Origin: Leclercia adecarboxylata
GTDB taxonomy: Bacteria; Pseudomonadota; Gammaproteobacteria; Enterobacterales; Enterobacteriaceae
Direction: 5' to 3'
Length of the DNA: 64,000 bases
Assembly (NCBI RefSeq): GCF_023639785.1
Contig: NZ_CP098325.1
Coordinates: 2,356,001 to 2,420,000, forward strand
Positions 18,445 through 28,280 of the stretch are shown here, piece after piece. Position 1 is the first letter of the stretch, and every line of letters starts with the position of its first letter. The notes under the pieces were generated by a model. That model worked only from the letters and a program-made list of their open reading frames with translations, was not told the DNA's origin and made no database searches. Position numbers and translations under genes: made by a program.

Positions 18445-18446
18445 CG

Positions 18447-19754
18447 ATGCTGCAAATTGCCTTTTTACTTGCCGGGGCGGCGTTTGTCCGCAAGGCGGCG
18501 CCGTTCTTTATGCTGGCGGGCATTCTGTGGGGTGGACTGGGGCTGGCTATTTTTATTGATGGCCTGCAGGGCGGACTGCATTTTCCGCTGCATGTCTTTG
18601 GCCTGTTTCTGCTCCTCGACAGCCTGGTCTCCCTGACGCTGGGCTCGGCGGCCAAGGGAACCCAGCGCGGGATCTTTTACTTTAAGGGCGGGCTGTTTCT
18701 GCTGATCGCCATTTTGATTTTATCCGGGCGTCATGACGGCACCCTGGCGCTGGCCATCGTCTTTGGCATTGCGTACTTCATTACCGGCCTGTTCACCATC
18801 GCCTCTGCCGTGGTGGTGCGGTTTAGCCACTGGCGACGCGCCCTGATTTCCGGCGTGGCGCAGATCCTGTTTGCGATTTTCCTGTTCCTGCCTTTTCCTA
18901 CCCAGCACGACGGCACCGTCTCGCAGTTTATCGGCATGGTGATGCTCACCGGCGGCGTGCAGTCGGTCGTCCTCTCCCTGCGCATGCGCCAGATCCGCCA
19001 CGGTCGCTCGGTGTTTGATATTCTCGCCCCGCAGGCGCTGATCCCCGGCCCGCGCGAGACGTTGCCGCCCACCGTTGCCAACACGTCGGGGAATCAACTG
19101 ATCGTCCATGTCTGGACCCCGGAAGGATCGGCAAAACAGCAGACCCTGCCGCGCCCGGTCATCAACCGCTACATCGCCGCCGTGGATGCTAACGGCGTGA
19201 TCTCCACCGGCCATGCGGCGCTGGAGTGCCCGCCGGAACTCTATATCAGCCTCTATCCCGCGGCGGAGATCGACCGTTCCCCTTCCGAGTTCTTTAACCT
19301 GCTGAAGGCCGTGGAGGCGAACACCGTGGCAGGGAAATACCAGCCTAGCTACCGCTATGAGGCGGGTATCTGGTGCGAGTCCAACCGTAAAATTCACTTC
19401 TCAACCTTTAATGCCGCCTCGTTAACCAGCTTCTGGACGCAATACCGGCAAACCGAGACCTACAACCTGACCTGGCGCAACTGCTCCAGCAGCGTGGCCT
19501 GGGCCCTGGAGGCGGCGCTGGACGGCGCACTTCAAGAGCGCTGTGCCGGGGTCGGTTTTGTGCGCCTGCTGTTTATTCCTGAGCTCTGGATCGCCGCCCA
19601 GCTGCGCAAACGCGCCACCAATATGGCCTGGACGCCCGGGCTGGTGCTGGACTACACCCGGGCACTGCACGCCATCGTTCATCCCGGCGGCGTGTCGCTT
19701 TTTGCGCTGATCAAAAAGAGGCTGTCTACGCCTGCGGATACTGCGCGTCGGTAA
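18447..19754 (+). CDS. HdeD-like membrane protein fused to a permuted papain-like (NlpC/P60-type) domain
   Basis: 435 residues. Residues 1-185 contain about six TM helices resembling the HdeD/DUF308 family. Residues about 205-435 are soluble: ISTGHAALE places His256 and [16 protein letters not shown] places Cys346. The order His then Asn-Cys is that of permuted papain-like hydrolases (YiiX, LRAT-like, permuted NlpC/P60). I infer a possible thiol hydrolase or acyltransferase tethered to the inner membrane. A strong AGGAGG lies inside the end of the upstream MASE1 gene. The last 29 bases overlap the convergent cupin gene. I do not recognise a named protein. Confidence 0.7.
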   Translation: MLQIAFLLAGAAFVRKAAPFFMLAGILWGGLGLAIFIDGLQGGLHFPLHVFGLFLLLDSLVSLTLGSAAKGTQRGIFYFKGGLFLLIAILILSGRHDGTLALAIVFGIAYFITGLFTIASAVVVRFSHWRRALISGVAQILFAIFLFLPFPTQHDGTVSQFIGMVMLTGGVQSVVLSLRMRQIRHGRSVFDILAPQALIPGPRETLPPTVANTSGNQLIVHVWTPEGSAKQQTLPRPVINRYIAAVDANGVISTGHAALECPPELYISLYPAAEIDRSPSEFFNLLKAVEANTVAGKYQPSYRYEAGIWCESNRKIHFSTFNAASLTSFWTQYRQTETYNLTWRNCSSSVAWALEAALDGALQERCAGVGFVRLLFIPELWIAAQLRKRATNMAWTPGLVLDYTRALHAIVHPGGVSLFALIKKRLSTPADTARR

Positions 19755-20124
19755 CCTTTTCCAGCCAGTCTACCGGGCTGCCGTTCACCGCTTCGGCAAT
19801 GGCGATGTGGGTCATCGCCGTCCGGGCGCAGGCCCCGTGCCAGTGTTTTACCCCCGGTGGGATCCAGGCGATATCCCCCTGATTGAGTTCTTGAGCCTCT
19901 TTGCCCCACTCCTGTAGCCAGCCGCGCCCCTGGGTCACGATCAGGGTCTGCCCCAGCGGATGGGTATGCCATGCGGTGCGCGCCCCCGGCTCGAAGGTGA
20001 CGGTCGCTCCGCCCACTTTGGCCGGTTCGGTAGCCTGAAACGGCGCGTCGATGCGCACGGTACCGCTAAACCAGGCCTCGGGGCCCTGCACGGAGGGTAA
20101 TGAACCACTGCGGATAATTTTCAT
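19726..20124 (-). CDS. Cupin-domain protein
   Basis: 132 residues, a single small cupin barrel. Motif 1 is [17 protein letters not shown] (His-x-His and Gln as metal ligands, about residues 57-66) and motif 2 is [16 protein letters not shown]. Metal ligands look complete. Such proteins are often dioxygenase-like, isomerases or carboxymuconolactone-decarboxylase partners; the sequence does not say which. It faces a LysR gene across a 111-base promoter region and is its likely target. Its 3' end overlaps the convergent HdeD-like gene by 29 bases. Confidence 0.82.
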   Translation of the reverse strand: MKIIRSGSLPSVQGPEAWFSGTVRIDAPFQATEPAKVGGATVTFEPGARTAWHTHPLGQTLIVTQGRGWLQEWGKEAQELNQGDIAWIPPGVKHWHGACARTAMTHIAIAEAVNGSPVDWLEKVTDAQYPQA

Positions 20125-20157
20125 AATGACTCCTCGTTTGCTGTTGCGTTAACAGTA

Positions 20158-21239
<1,082 letters not shown>

Positions 21240-21351
21240 ACGCAGAATGACTGGAAAGGCAGAATATTTCCGCGCAAGAGCAATCGTTTGTATTGCTGCT
21301 GCCGGTTACGGACAATACGTTTTTGATTCAGACAGGCAAACAGGTAACTCA

Positions 21352-22848
21352 ATGAAAACAAGCAATAAAAGCGCAGCCGATCATCACGCTGCGAAACGTC
21401 GCTGGTTGAATGCCCACGAAGAGGGCTATCACAAGGCGATGGGCAACCGTCAGGTGCAGATGATCGCCATCGGCGGCGCTATCGGTACCGGGCTGTTTTT
21501 AGGCGCAGGCGCACGTCTGCAGATGGCTGGCCCGGCCCTCGCCCTGGTCTATCTGGTGTGCGGGATCTTCTCCTTCTTTATTCTCCGCGCCCTTGGCGAA
21601 CTGGTATTACACCGTCCGTCCAGCGGCAGTTTCGTCTCCTACGCCCGTGAGTTCCTCGGTGAAAAGGCTGCCTACGTGGCGGGCTGGATGTACTTTGTGA
21701 ACTGGGCGATGACCGGGATCGTGGACATCACCGCCGTGGCGCTGTACATGCACTACTGGGGCGCGTTTGGCGATGTACCGCAGTGGGTGTTTGCCCTTGG
21801 CGCGCTGGCGATTGTCGGCACCATGAACATGATTGGCGTAAAGTGGTTCGCCGAAATGGAGTTCTGGTTTGCGCTGGTAAAAGTGCTGGCCATTGTCATC
21901 TTCCTGGTCGTGGGTACCGTGTTCCTCGGCACCGGCAAGCCGCTTGACGGCAACATGACTGGCTTCCACCTGATTACCGACAACGGCGGTTTCTTCCCGC
22001 ACGGCCTGTTACCTGCGCTGGTGCTGATCCAGGGCGTAGTGTTTGCCTTTGCCTCCATTGAACTGGTGGGTACGGCTGCGGGCGAATGTAAAGACCCCGA
22101 GAACATGGTGCCAAAAGCGATCAACAGCGTGATCTGGCGTATCGGCCTGTTCTACGTTGGCTCCGTGGTGCTGCTGGTTCTGCTGCTGCCGTGGAACGCC
22201 TACCAGGCGGGCCAGAGTCCGTTCGTGACCTTCTTCTCTAAGCTCGGCGTGCCGTATGTGGGCAGCATTATGAACATCGTGGTCCTGACCGCGGCCCTCT
22301 CCAGCCTGAACTCCGGTCTGTACTCCACCGGCCGCATCCTGCGCTCCATGTCGATGGGCGGCTCCGCGCCGAAGTTTATGTCGAAGATGAGCAAGCAGCA
22401 GGTGCCGTACGCGGGCATTCTGGCGACCCTGGTGGTCTACGTCTTTGGCGTGTTTCTGAACTATCTGGTGCCGTCCCAGGTGTTCGAGATTGTCCTGAAC
22501 GTCGCAGCGCTGGGTATTATCGCCTCCTGGGCCTTTATCGTGGTGTGCCAGATGCGTCTGCGCCAGGCGATTAAAGCCGGTACCGCGGCTGACGTCAGCT
22601 TCAAGATGCCTGGCGCGCCGTTTACCTCCTGGCTGACCCTGCTGTTCCTCTTCAGCGTGCTGGTGCTGATGGCGTTCGACTATCCGAACGGGACTTACAC
22701 CATCGCCACTATCCCACTGCTGGCGGTTCTGCTGGTGGCTGGCTGGTTTGGCGTGCGCAAGCGCGTGCATGAGATCCACAGCACCGCGCCTCAGCACCCG
22801 GACAATGAAAAGCGGGATGGTCCGCTGGTGGAAGAAACCTCAAGGTAA
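21352..22848 (+). CDS. ansP: L-asparagine permease AnsP
   Basis: 498 residues, one fewer than the length I remember for E. coli AnsP and nearly identical in sequence. It is an amino-acid/polyamine/organocation-family symporter with twelve TM helices. The consensus VQMIAIGGAIGTGLFLGAG opens TM1, and RALGELVLHRPSSGSFVSYA forms the amphipathic region after TM2. It starts at MKTSNKSAADHHAAKRRW (ATG 21352); the open frame extends to 21247 but the extra residues are not family-like. It imports L-asparagine across the inner membrane. Followed by a strong terminator. Confidence 0.95.
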   Translation: MKTSNKSAADHHAAKRRWLNAHEEGYHKAMGNRQVQMIAIGGAIGTGLFLGAGARLQMAGPALALVYLVCGIFSFFILRALGELVLHRPSSGSFVSYAREFLGEKAAYVAGWMYFVNWAMTGIVDITAVALYMHYWGAFGDVPQWVFALGALAIVGTMNMIGVKWFAEMEFWFALVKVLAIVIFLVVGTVFLGTGKPLDGNMTGFHLITDNGGFFPHGLLPALVLIQGVVFAFASIELVGTAAGECKDPENMVPKAINSVIWRIGLFYVGSVVLLVLLLPWNAYQAGQSPFVTFFSKLGVPYVGSIMNIVVLTAALSSLNSGLYSTGRILRSMSMGGSAPKFMSKMSKQQVPYAGILATLVVYVFGVFLNYLVPSQVFEIVLNVAALGIIASWAFIVVCQMRLRQAIKAGTAADVSFKMPGAPFTSWLTLLFLFSVLVLMAFDYPNGTYTIATIPLLAVLLVAGWFGVRKRVHEIHSTAPQHPDNEKRDGPLVEETSR

Positions 22849-22852
22849 ACGC

Positions 22853-22879
22853 AAAAAGGCAACGTAAGTTGCCTTTTTT
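22853..22879 (+). terminator. Rho-independent terminator of ansP
   Basis: AAAAAGGCAAC, a GTAA loop, then GTTGCCTTTTTT. An 11-bp stem ends in a T run, 4 bases after the ansP stop codon. The A-rich left arm lets it work in both directions. Confidence 0.9.
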
Positions 22880-22889
22880 AATGTTTGCT

Positions 22890-22923
22890 CCCTCTCCCTT
22901 TGGGAGAGGGTTGGGGTGAGGGG
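22890..22923. repeat. Dispersed palindromic repeat (GGGTGAGGG family), copy 2
   Basis: CCCTCTCCCTTTGGGAGAGGG followed by TTGGGGTGAGGGG; the same family as 1188-1223 and 55884-55920. Confidence 0.7.
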
Positions 22924-22949
22924 ATCTGACCGCACCACCGTTTTTTGCC

Positions 22950-22978
22950 CAGCGGCGCTACGCTTGCACGGGCCTACG
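22950..22978. repeat. Single REP-type element overlapping the RidA-family stop codon
   Basis: AGCGGCGCTACGCTTGCACGGGCCTACG. The GTAGGCC end, read on the minus strand, supplies the TAG stop of the RidA-family gene. Confidence 0.65.
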
Positions 22979-23372
22979 ATCTCTGAGGTACCCGGGCAAT
23001 CACCTTAATCTCGAAATCAAAACCTGCCAGCCAGGTCACGCCAACGGCTGTCCAGTTTGGATAGGGAGGTTGCGGAAAAATCGACGCTTTGACCGCCATA
23101 ATGGTTGCAAACTGATTTTGCGGATCGGTATGAAAGGTGGTGACATCAATCAGATCATCAAAGGTACATCCCGCCGCGGACAGCGTTGCTTTGAGGTTAT
23201 CAAACGCAAGCCGCACCTGAGCGGCGAAATCCGGCTCCGGCGTGCCGTCGGCGCGGCTTCCTACCTGGCCCGACACAAACAACAGATCGCCGGAACGGAT
23301 GGCGGCAGAATAACCGTGCTCTTCATAAAGAGCATGTCGGTTAGCAGGGAAAACCGGTTCACGCTGGATCAT
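22974..23372 (-). CDS. RidA/YjgF-family protein (non-canonical, lacks the deaminase Arg)
   Basis: 132 residues from ATG 23372 (MIQREPVFPANRHALYEEHG; AGGATA upstream). Family blocks: LLFVSGQVGSRADGTPEPDF, QVRLAFDNLKATLSAAGCTFDDLIDVTTF and the C-terminal FDFEIKVIARVP. RidA enamine deaminases carry an Arg in a PARS-type motif; here the position reads PNWTAVGV, so imine hydrolysis as in RidA is unlikely. It belongs to the Rid groups of unknown function. It is divergent from a TetR gene whose operators lie 65-110 bases upstream of its start. Its stop codon lies inside a REP element. Confidence 0.82.
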   Translation of the reverse strand: MIQREPVFPANRHALYEEHGYSAAIRSGDLLFVSGQVGSRADGTPEPDFAAQVRLAFDNLKATLSAAGCTFDDLIDVTTFHTDPQNQFATIMAVKASIFPQPPYPNWTAVGVTWLAGFDFEIKVIARVPQRS

Positions 23373-23435
23373 AAGGTATCCTGTACTTAGTCTGAGGTGA
23401 ATTAGGTAAAGCGCAGCACGCAGCAATGATTTAAT

Positions 23436-23448
23436 ATACGCGGCGTAT
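23436..23448. promoter_or_regulatory. TetR operator candidate 1
   Basis: ATACGCGGCGTAT, a perfect 6+1+6 palindrome, shares its core TACGC-N-GCGTA with the second site 29 bp away. It lies in the promoter region shared by the RidA-family and TetR genes. Confidence 0.7.
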
Positions 23449-23462
23449 GTCAAATTAATCAC

Positions 23463-23479
23463 ACATACGCCGCGTATGT
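23463..23479. promoter_or_regulatory. TetR operator candidate 2
   Basis: ACATACGCCGCGTATGT, a perfect 8+1+8 palindrome 21-37 bases upstream of the TetR start codon. It overlaps the upstream in-frame ATG at 23476, which argues that translation starts at 23500. Confidence 0.75.
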
Positions 23480-23499
23480 CAAATGAAGATGGAGATCCT

Positions 23500-24096
23500 A
23501 TGGTTGCAAGACGCCGCAGCGAAACGATGGAAGAGAACCGGGCAAAACTGCTAATGGCAGCGCGGAAAGCCTTTGCTGAAAACGGCTTTGCCGCCGCATC
23601 AATGGACGAGTTAACGGCCAGCGTGGGCCTGACCCGCGGGGCGCTGTACCACAATTTTGGTGATAAAAAGGGGCTCCTCGCCGCCGTTGTCGCGCAGATG
23701 GATGGTGAAATGGCGCAACGCGCGAAGGCGCAAGCCGCTGATGTAGTCGATGAGTGGGAAAGGCTGATAGCTGAAGGGGTCGCCTATATCAAAATGGCGC
23801 TCGACCCTGAGGTGCGACGTATTGTGCTGCTTGATGGCCCCGCTTTTCTGGGCGATCCCGCCCAGTGGCCCGGTCAAATGAGCTGTCTTGAATCCACCCG
23901 CCAGAGCATCCTGAAAATGCTGGAACGCGACGTGATTAAGCCGGTAGATGCGGGTGCCGCAGCCTATATGTTAAACAGCGCCGCCATGAACGCCGCGCTG
24001 TGGATAGCCGCCAGCCAGGATCCGCAGAAAGCGCTGCCGGACATTATTAAGGTGTTTACGCACCTGGCAAGCGGCCTGTGCCAGCGTCCGCAATGA
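23500..24096 (+). CDS. TetR/AcrR-family repressor
   Basis: 198 residues from ATG 23500, which has GGAG 6 bases upstream. The N-terminal HTH (KLLMAARKAFAENGFAAASM, then DELTASVGLTRGALYHNFGD, about residues 13-56) is canonical. The C-terminal domain (LIAEGVAYIKMALDPEVRRIVLLDGPAFLG) is of the TetR_C type common in repressors of efflux or detoxification genes. Two matching palindromes lie directly upstream, so autoregulation and control of the divergent RidA-family gene are likely. The inducer is unknown. Confidence 0.88.
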   Translation: MVARRRSETMEENRAKLLMAARKAFAENGFAAASMDELTASVGLTRGALYHNFGDKKGLLAAVVAQMDGEMAQRAKAQAADVVDEWERLIAEGVAYIKMALDPEVRRIVLLDGPAFLGDPAQWPGQMSCLESTRQSILKMLERDVIKPVDAGAAAYMLNSAAMNAALWIAASQDPQKALPDIIKVFTHLASGLCQRPQ

Positions 24097-24790
24097 CCCT
24101 TTTGCCCGGCGGCGCTGCGCTTGCACGGGCCTACAAAACCGCACACAACCGTAGGCCGGGTAAGGCGCAGCCGCCACCCGGCATGCAGACCGCACCGCCC
24201 TTTTGCCCGGCGGCGCTGCGCTTGCACGGGCCTACAAAACCGCACACAACCGTAGGCCGGGTAAGGCGCAGCCGTCACCCGGCATGCAGACCGCACTGCC
24301 CTTTTACCCGGCGGCGCTGCGCTTGCACGGGCCTACAAAACCGCACACAACCGTAGGCCGGATAAGGCCCAGCCGCCACCCGGCATGCAGACCGCACCGC
24401 CCTTTTGCCCGGCGGCGCTGCGCTTGCACGGGCCTACAAAACCGCACACTACCGTAGGCCGGGTAAGGCGCAGCCGCCACCCGGCATGCAGACCGCACTG
24501 CCCTTTTACGCGGCGGCGGTGCGCTTGCACGGGCCTACAAAACCGCACACAACCGTAGGCCGGATAAGGCGCAGCCGCCACCCGGCATGCAGACCGCACT
24601 GCCCTTTTGCCCGGCGGCGCTGCGCTTGCACGGGCCTACAAAACCACACACAACCGTAGGCCGGGTAAGGCCCAGCCGCCACCCGGCATGCAGACCGCAC
24701 TGCCCTTTTACCCGGCGGCGCTGCGCTTGTAGGGCCTACAAAACCGCACACAACCGTAGGCCGGGTAAGGCGCAGCCGCCACCCGGCAAA
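24097..24790. repeat. Tandem array of seven 101-bp REP-pair (BIME) units
   Basis: Starting right after the TetR stop, the phrase CCCTTTTGCCCGGCGGCGCT recurs at 24097, 24198, 24299, 24400, 24501, 24602 and 24703, an exact 101-base period. Each unit holds a CCGGCGGCGCTGCGCTTGCA REP facing a GTAGGCCGGGTAAGGCGCAG REP, with AAACCGCACACAACC between and GCATGCAGACCGCA as the joint. Copies differ by a few point changes. The last copy is cut after its second REP (about 24790). Both flanking genes point inward. All frames through the array are artefacts of the repeat. Confidence 0.95.
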
Positions 24791-24802
24791 ACCACGCGAG
24801 AC

Positions 24803-25864
24803 TTACAGCGCGATACGGATCACATCATCCGGCTGGGTCGCTTCCTGCTGACGGGTAGACTTCTGCTTCACCGTCACGTACAGGGTTTTACCGTCCGCCG
24901 AGAGCGCCAGGCTGTTCGGGAAGGTCGGGGTGTCGTGGGTTTTGGTCACTTTGTAGGTTTTCGCGTCAATCACGCTCACCTTGCCCGCTTCACGGTGGGT
25001 GACGTAGGCTTCATCACGCGCCGGGTTGAACAGCACCGCCAGAGATTCAGGCGCGGCCACTTTGCTGATGATGCTGCCATCTTTCAGGGAGACCACCAGC
25101 ACTTCCGGCTGTTTCGAGTCGGTAATAAATGCGCGCTGGCCCTTCACGTCGAGGCTCAGGTTCAGGTAGAAGTGCTCTTTCCCGTCGTCCTGCAGCTTTT
25201 TACGCTCGATGATTTTGTTGGTGGCAGTATCGATAGTCACCAGTTCGCCGTCGCCGTTAGTGGTGTACAGGCGCTTCGCCTGCGCATCCAGAGCCAGGCC
25301 GGTGCTGAACTTACCGGTGCCGGAGATCGTCTCTTTCAGCTTCAGCGTTTCGCCATCCACTACCCAAATCACGCTCTCTTTACCGATGCCGGTAATGTAG
25401 ACGCTGTTGTTAGTGTCATCGGCGACCAGCTCGCGCGGCTGCAGGGGTTTTACCGTTTCGCTGCGCTTGCGATCGTCGAGCACCAGGCGGCCCTTCACGT
25501 CACCGGTTTTGGCGTCAATGGCGGTCACCGCGCTGTTGGTGGTGTTACCAAACCACAGCGTCTGGGTGGCGTTGTTGATGGTGGCCCCAAACGGCTTCAG
25601 ATCGCTATGAATCGCCTGAGTAACTTCCAGCGTCAGCGGATCGAGGCGGTACACTACCCCACCTTTATCCGTCTTGCGGCTCTGGGTGGTAGCCACCCAC
25701 AGCGCATTCTCCTGCTGGCTGACGGCCATCTCATACGCGCCCTTACCAACCGCTTTACGCAGCATCTCTTCTGCGGCATGGACATTAAACGTCCCGGCTA
25801 CCAGCAGAGAACCCAACAGCAGTGAGCCACGCAGACGCGGCGAGCACAGATGACGTAAATTCAT
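24803..25864 (-). CDS. yncE: Periplasmic seven-bladed beta-propeller protein YncE
   Basis: 353 residues from ATG 25864 (AAGGGAG upstream), the same length as E. coli YncE. A signal peptide (MNLRHLCSPRLRGSLLLGSLLVAGTFNVHA) ends before AEEMLRKAVGKGAYEM. Repeated propeller blades follow (VIDAKTYKVTKTHDTPTFP; NSLALSADGKTLYV; LFNPARDEAYVTHR). E. coli YncE is iron-repressed, secreted to the periplasm and reported to bind single-stranded DNA; its role is unresolved. It is divergent from the TonB receptor yncD, with a Fur-like site between. Confidence 0.95.
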   Translation of the reverse strand: MNLRHLCSPRLRGSLLLGSLLVAGTFNVHAAEEMLRKAVGKGAYEMAVSQQENALWVATTQSRKTDKGGVVYRLDPLTLEVTQAIHSDLKPFGATINNATQTLWFGNTTNSAVTAIDAKTGDVKGRLVLDDRKRSETVKPLQPRELVADDTNNSVYITGIGKESVIWVVDGETLKLKETISGTGKFSTGLALDAQAKRLYTTNGDGELVTIDTATNKIIERKKLQDDGKEHFYLNLSLDVKGQRAFITDSKQPEVLVVSLKDGSIISKVAAPESLAVLFNPARDEAYVTHREAGKVSVIDAKTYKVTKTHDTPTFPNSLALSADGKTLYVTVKQKSTRQQEATQPDDVIRIAL

Positions 25865-25943
25865 AACAACTCCCTTTTGAGTAAATGGTATGGCTGACAT
25901 CGCTTCCGGCTGGCTAAGTCATCGCTTCGCCTGATTATGGATG

Positions 25944-25967
25944 AGAATAGTAATCATTATTTATCTC
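25944..25967. promoter_or_regulatory. Fur-box-like site between yncE and yncD
   Basis: GAATAGTAATCATTATTTA shares most positions with the Fur consensus built from GATAAT hexamers (its core is TAATCATTAT). It lies 80 bases above the yncE start and 160 above the yncD start. Iron repression of yncE is known in E. coli. Confidence 0.6.
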
Positions 25968-26128
25968 AATGTGGAGTAATTCTTGATCGCAACGAGCCCG
26001 TTCGCTGATTTAACCTACACTTAGGTTAACGCTATGTGCTGTTTTGGTTTTCAAAATATTTACAAAAGATTTACCATATCCGCACATGTTCCATTTGGTT
26101 CGTCTTTCCTTAACCGGTTTTATCATTC

Positions 26129-28243
26129 ATGAAAATCTTTTATGCCCGCAGGGCAACGCTTCCCCTGCTGTTGGTTCCTGTTGTTTTAGCCCCTGTCGCG
26201 GCGATGGCGGCCGACGAACAGACCATGATCGTCAGCGCGTCGCCGCAAGCGCTCTCCGAATTAGATACCCCTGCCGCGGTCAGCGTGGTTAATGGCGAGG
26301 ATATGCGTCAGGCCGCGCCGCGCATCAATCTCTCCGAATCCCTCGGCAGCGTGCCGGGGCTACAGATCCAGAACCGGCAGAACTATGCCCAGGATCTTCA
26401 GCTCTCAACCCGTGGTTTTGGCGCCCGCTCCACCTTCGGGGTGCGCGGTATTCGACTCTATGTGGACGGGATCCCGGCGACCATGCCGGACGGCCAGGGG
26501 CAAACCTCGAACATCGATCTCAACAGCATCGAGAGCGTGGAAGTGCTGCGCGGGCCGTTCTCCGCCCTGTACGGCAATGCGTCCGGCGGCGTGCTTAACA
26601 TGACCACCGAAACCGGCCGTGAGCCGAACACCGTCGAGGCCAGCAGCTATTACGGCAGCTACGGCACATGGCGCTACGGCATGAAGGCGACCGGCGCGAT
26701 GGGCGACGGCACTCACCCAGGTGACGTGGATTACACCGTCTCAACCACCCGCTTCACCACCCACGGCTATCGCGATCACAGCGGCGCGCGCAAGAATCTC
26801 GCTAACGCCAAACTGGGCGTGCGTATCGACGATGCCAGCAAGCTGAGCCTGATTTTCAACAGCGTGGACATGAAAGCCAACGATCCGGGCGGGCTGGACT
26901 ATCAGGAGTGGCGGGATAACCCCCGCCAGTCGCCGCGCGGGGATCAGTACAACACCCGTAAAACCATCAAGCAGACCCAGGCCGGACTGCGCTATGAGCG
27001 CCAGCTCAGCGCCCAGGACGATCTCAGCGTGATGGCCTACGCCGGTGAACGCGAGATGACGCAGTACCAGTCCATCCCGTATCAGCCCCAGCTCAGAGCC
27101 ACTCACTCTGGCGGCGTGATCGACATGCAGCGCCACTATCAGGGGATCGACACCCGCTGGACCCACCGCGGGGAGTTGCTGGTGCCGATGACCTTCACCA
27201 CCGGCCTGAACTACGAAAACATGAGCGAAGATCGTCGCGGGTATGAAAACTACGTGATGAATAACGGGGTGCCGGACTACGGCGTCAAAGGGGCGAAACG
27301 CCGCGACGAGCGCAACCTGATGTGGAACGTCGACCCTTACCTGCAGACCAACTGGCAGCTGACGCAGAAGCTCTCCCTCGACGCGGGCGTGCGCTACAGT
27401 TCCGTGTGGTTCGACTCCAACGACCACTACGTCAAGGGCGCGAACGGTGATGACAGCGGCGACGCCAGCTATCACAAATGGCTCCCGGCAGGCGCGCTGA
27501 AGTACAGCGTGACCGATGCCTGGAACCTGTATGCCGCCGCTGGTCGCGGTTTTGAGACGCCGACCATCAACGAACTCTCCTACCGTTCTGACAACCAGAG
27601 CGGCCTGAACTTCGGCCTGAAGCCGTCGACCAACAATACGTATGAAGTGGGAAGCAAAACGCGCATCGGCAACGGCCTGTTCACCGCGGCGCTGTTCCGC
27701 ACCGATACCGACGATGAGATCGTTGTCGACGCCAGCGCGGGCGGGCGCACCAGCTACAAAAATGCCGGTAAAACCCGCCGTCAGGGCGTGGAGCTCTCCC
27801 TCGATCAGCAGTTTGCTGAGAACTGGAAGCTGAAAATGGCGTGGACGTATCTGGATGCCACCTACCGCACCAACGTCTGTGGCGATGGCGACTGCAGCGG
27901 CAACCGCATGCCGGGCATTGCGCGCAATATGGGCTATGCCTCCTTTGGCTGGCAGCCTGTTGAAGGCTGGTACGCGGGCTCTGACGTGCGCTACATGAGC
28001 GACATCATGGCCGACGACGAGAACAGCGCCAAAGCGCCATCCTACACCGTTGTGGGCCTGAACACCGGGTATAAGCTCAACTACGGCAACTGGGGAATGG
28101 ACGTGTTTGGACGCGTGGATAACCTGTTCGACAAAGAGTACGTCGGCTCGGTGATCGTCAACGAATCGAACGGTCGCTACTACGAACCGGCACCGGGGCG
28201 CAACTACGGGGTGGGCCTCTCCGTCTCGTATCGCTTCGAGTGA
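26129..28243 (+). CDS. yncD: TonB-dependent outer-membrane receptor YncD
   Basis: 704 residues. The signal peptide ends at AAMAA-DEQ; the TonB box is near EQTMIVSA just after cleavage. A plug domain (about 40-160; LGSVPGLQIQNRQN, LRGPFSALYGNASGGV) precedes a 22-strand barrel that ends in SVSYRFE, with the usual terminal aromatic residue. Length is close to E. coli YncD. The imported ligand is not established; an iron complex is likely given the Fur-like site and pairing with yncE. Followed by a strong terminator. Confidence 0.95.
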   Translation: MKIFYARRATLPLLLVPVVLAPVAAMAADEQTMIVSASPQALSELDTPAAVSVVNGEDMRQAAPRINLSESLGSVPGLQIQNRQNYAQDLQLSTRGFGARSTFGVRGIRLYVDGIPATMPDGQGQTSNIDLNSIESVEVLRGPFSALYGNASGGVLNMTTETGREPNTVEASSYYGSYGTWRYGMKATGAMGDGTHPGDVDYTVSTTRFTTHGYRDHSGARKNLANAKLGVRIDDASKLSLIFNSVDMKANDPGGLDYQEWRDNPRQSPRGDQYNTRKTIKQTQAGLRYERQLSAQDDLSVMAYAGEREMTQYQSIPYQPQLRATHSGGVIDMQRHYQGIDTRWTHRGELLVPMTFTTGLNYENMSEDRRGYENYVMNNGVPDYGVKGAKRRDERNLMWNVDPYLQTNWQLTQKLSLDAGVRYSSVWFDSNDHYVKGANGDDSGDASYHKWLPAGALKYSVTDAWNLYAAAGRGFETPTINELSYRSDNQSGLNFGLKPSTNNTYEVGSKTRIGNGLFTAALFRTDTDDEIVVDASAGGRTSYKNAGKTRRQGVELSLDQQFAENWKLKMAWTYLDATYRTNVCGDGDCSGNRMPGIARNMGYASFGWQPVEGWYAGSDVRYMSDIMADDENSAKAPSYTVVGLNTGYKLNYGNWGMDVFGRVDNLFDKEYVGSVIVNESNGRYYEPAPGRNYGVGLSVSYRFE

Positions 28244-28247
28244 CAAT

Positions 28248-28280
28248 AAGACCGGCAGCCCTGGCTGCCGGTCTTGTTTT
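28248..28280 (+). terminator. Rho-independent terminator of yncD
   Basis: AAGACCGGCAGCC, a CT loop, then GGCTGCCGGTCTT and GTTTT. The perfect 13-bp stem starts 5 bases after the stop codon. Confidence 0.9.

Noticed and set aside
24078..24751. Overlapping short ORFs on both strands after tetR
   Set aside because: They are all read from the 101-bp REP array and repeat the same peptide; they reflect the repeat period, not genes.
24097..24790. CRISPR-like regular repeat
   Set aside because: The whole 101-base unit repeats, with no unique spacers, and its halves are REP palindromes; no cas genes are present.
26741..28246. 501-codon open frame on the minus strand
   Set aside because: Antisense to yncD; composition is that of a reverse-complement frame of GC-rich coding DNA.
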